Shown piece after piece: positions 5,650 through 6,577 of a DNA stretch of 6,577 bases. The notes beneath the pieces are model-generated. The model saw nothing but the letters and a program-made list of their open reading frames with translations. It searched no databases and was not told where the DNA came from. Source of the DNA: Burkholderiales bacterium. GTDB taxonomy: Bacteria; Pseudomonadota; Gammaproteobacteria; Burkholderiales; SG8-41. Each line of letters begins with the position of its first letter. Positions within the stretch are counted from its first letter, which is position 1. The translations under genes were made by a program, and so were the position numbers. The DNA is taken from the NCBI GenBank assembly GCA_019746155.1, contig JAIESJ010000290.1:1-6577 (forward strand). The letters are read 5' to 3'.

Positions 5650-5854
5650 TATTAATTAATAAGTTATATATTATTTCTCGTGTTTTTTATTCGTTACGCG
5701 CTGTAACCTAATTAATATAATCAATAAATATCTGTATTTCGTAAATCAGGCCATGGAACTTATATGGTTGTCATTGTGCGGTGCGAAAAAATCAGTTAAA
5801 TTGTGCGCCGCAACTGCCGTTCTTACCATATGAATATTCAATGAAAGGCGACGC
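5650..5854. other. AT-rich intergenic region between tadA and the SDR gene
   Basis: This spacer departs sharply from the surrounding GC-rich sequence: 87 of the 110 bases at 5641-5750 are A or T. It holds a TTAATTAA palindrome, a weak AT-only inverted repeat (5641-5648 with 5667-5674) overlapping the tadA stop, and a T-tract at 5684-5689. It also has a dyad GTTAC-N5-GTAAC at 5693-5707, a perfect TATAAT at 5716-5721 without a good -35, and a direct repeat ATTGTGCG at 5773 and 5800. I see no convincing gene and no GC-stem terminator. It probably separates the gua operon from the next transcription unit and carries that unit's control sites. Confidence 0.6.
5801..5829 (+). promoter_or_regulatory. 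Weak candidate promoter of the SDR gene
   Basis: TTGTGC (5801-5806) and TACCAT (5824-5829) are spaced by exactly 17 bases and match the sigma70 hexamers at 3 and 4 of 6 positions. The implied start is near 5836, about 19 bases before the ATG and just before the AAAGG ribosome site. The -35 lies inside the second copy of the direct repeat ATTGTGCG. The stronger TATAAT at 5716-5721 is an alternative that would give a leader of about 130 bases. Confidence 0.3.
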
Positions 5855-6577
5855 ATGAGGCTTCAGGACAAGGTGGCGATTGTTACCGGTGCCGGCCGCG
5901 GCATAGGGCAGGCGACTGCCGTCAAATTTGCCCGGGAGGGCGCCAAAGTCGTGGTTTGCGACCTGACGCCGGAGTGGATCGAGGAGACCGTGGCCCTGTG
6001 CAGGGAAACCCGGGGCGATGCTTTTGGCTGCGTGGCCGATGTCCGCGATAGCAAGTCCCTGGAAGCCATGGTGGCGGCAACGGTGGCCAAATGGAGCCGG
6101 GTCGATTGCCTGGTCAATAATGCCGGTATCGTGTCGGACGCCCAGCTCAAGAACATGACGGAAGACCAGTTCGATCGCGTCATCGACATCAATCTGAAGG
6201 GCGTCTACAACTGCACCAAGGCGGTGGTGGACACCATGCTTGCCCAGCAGTCGGGCGTGATTCTCAATGCCTCCTCCATCGTGGGGCTTTACGGCAACTT
6301 CGGTCAGACCAACTATGCGGCGAGCAAATTCGGCGTCATCGGCATGGTCAAGACCTGGGCGCGCGAGCTCGGCCGCAAAGGGATACGCGCCAATGCGGTG
6401 TGTCCGGGCTTTATCGCCACCAGCATCCTCGGGTCGATTCCGGACCGCGTGTTAAAGGCGCTCGAAGAGAAAGTGCCGATGGGACGCCTCGGCCGGCCTG
6501 AGGAAATCGCCAATACCTTCGCGTTTTTGGCTTCCGACGAGGCGAGCTACATCAACGGTGCAGTCATCGAAGTCAGC
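5855..6577 (+). CDS. FabG-like short-chain dehydrogenase/reductase, 3' end outside the window
   Basis: A classical SDR enzyme reducing or oxidising a keto/hydroxy group with NAD(P)(H). It most resembles FabG-type 3-oxoacyl-ACP reductases and acetoacetyl-CoA reductases (PhaB), so fatty-acid or polyhydroxyalkanoate metabolism is likely, but the substrate is not determined. The visible 241 residues show the Rossmann motif TGAGRGIG (11-18), D63 in ADV, NNAG (88-91), Asn113, Ser141, Tyr154 and Lys158 in YAASK, and CPGFIAT (183-189). Family length is about 244-250, so only a few residues (normally a GG-containing end) are missing. AAAGG at 5844-5848 lies 6 bases before the ATG. The aspartate at the end of the second beta strand (VVVCD, residue 36) suggests NAD(H) preference, which is inference. 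The primary fabG normally sits with fabD and acpP, so this is probably a paralogue. Confidence 0.88.
   Translation, partial: MRLQDKVAIVTGAGRGIGQATAVKFAREGAKVVVCDLTPEWIEETVALCRETRGDAFGCVADVRDSKSLEAMVAATVAKWSRVDCLVNNAGIVSDAQLKNMTEDQFDRVIDINLKGVYNCTKAVVDTMLAQQSGVILNASSIVGLYGNFGQTNYAASKFGVIGMVKTWARELGRKGIRANAVCPGFIATSILGSIPDRVLKALEEKVPMGRLGRPEEIANTFAFLASDEASYINGAVIEVS

Noticed and set aside
5753..5833. 26-codon ORF (starts MELIWLSLCG) in the AT-rich spacer
   Set aside because: AGG lies only 2 bases before the ATG, the candidate SDR promoter lies inside it, and such a short frame is expected by chance.

Overview
The window looks like a piece of a betaproteobacterial chromosome. The grounds are the protein sequences, which resemble betaproteobacterial SmpB, RatA, RnfH, GuaB, GuaA and TadA, the gene order smpB / ratA-rnfH / DUF4124 / guaB-guaA-tadA, and the GC-rich coding sequence. 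A Nitrosomonadales-like lineage is my guess; no marker here settles the genus.

Layout: a tRNA-His (1-76) lacks only its first base (G-1) at the window edge. smpB (trans-translation) follows on the minus strand. Diverging from it are ratA and rnfH, which overlap by 14 bases. Converging on rnfH is a small secreted DUF4124-type protein on the minus strand, starting at GTG. A divergent promoter region (about 1890-1967) separates it from guaB, guaA and tadA on the plus strand. These three read as one operon: the only good promoter is the one before guaB (TTGGCC, 17 bp, TATAAT). An AT-rich gap of about 205 bp follows, then a FabG-like short-chain dehydrogenase/reductase that runs off the right edge a few residues before its expected end.

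Functionally the window is housekeeping. GuaB (IMP to XMP) and GuaA (XMP to GMP) are consecutive steps of guanine nucleotide synthesis. TadA makes inosine at the tRNA wobble position. SmpB rescues stalled ribosomes, and its neighbours RatA and RnfH keep the arrangement known from other proteobacteria.

The least ordinary feature is in the two spacers of the gua operon. Both the guaB-guaA gap (87 bp) and the guaA-tadA gap (78 bp) are filled, from stop codon to just before the next start codon, by two facing arms of degenerate 7-bp tandem repeats that can pair into a long imperfect hairpin. The heptamers differ but are related (TRAATSG-like and TGAAGGA-like). Neither downstream gene has a recognisable Shine-Dalgarno sequence. 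This parallel design is the best candidate for an uncharacterised element here. I see no defence system, CRISPR array, transposase or phage gene.
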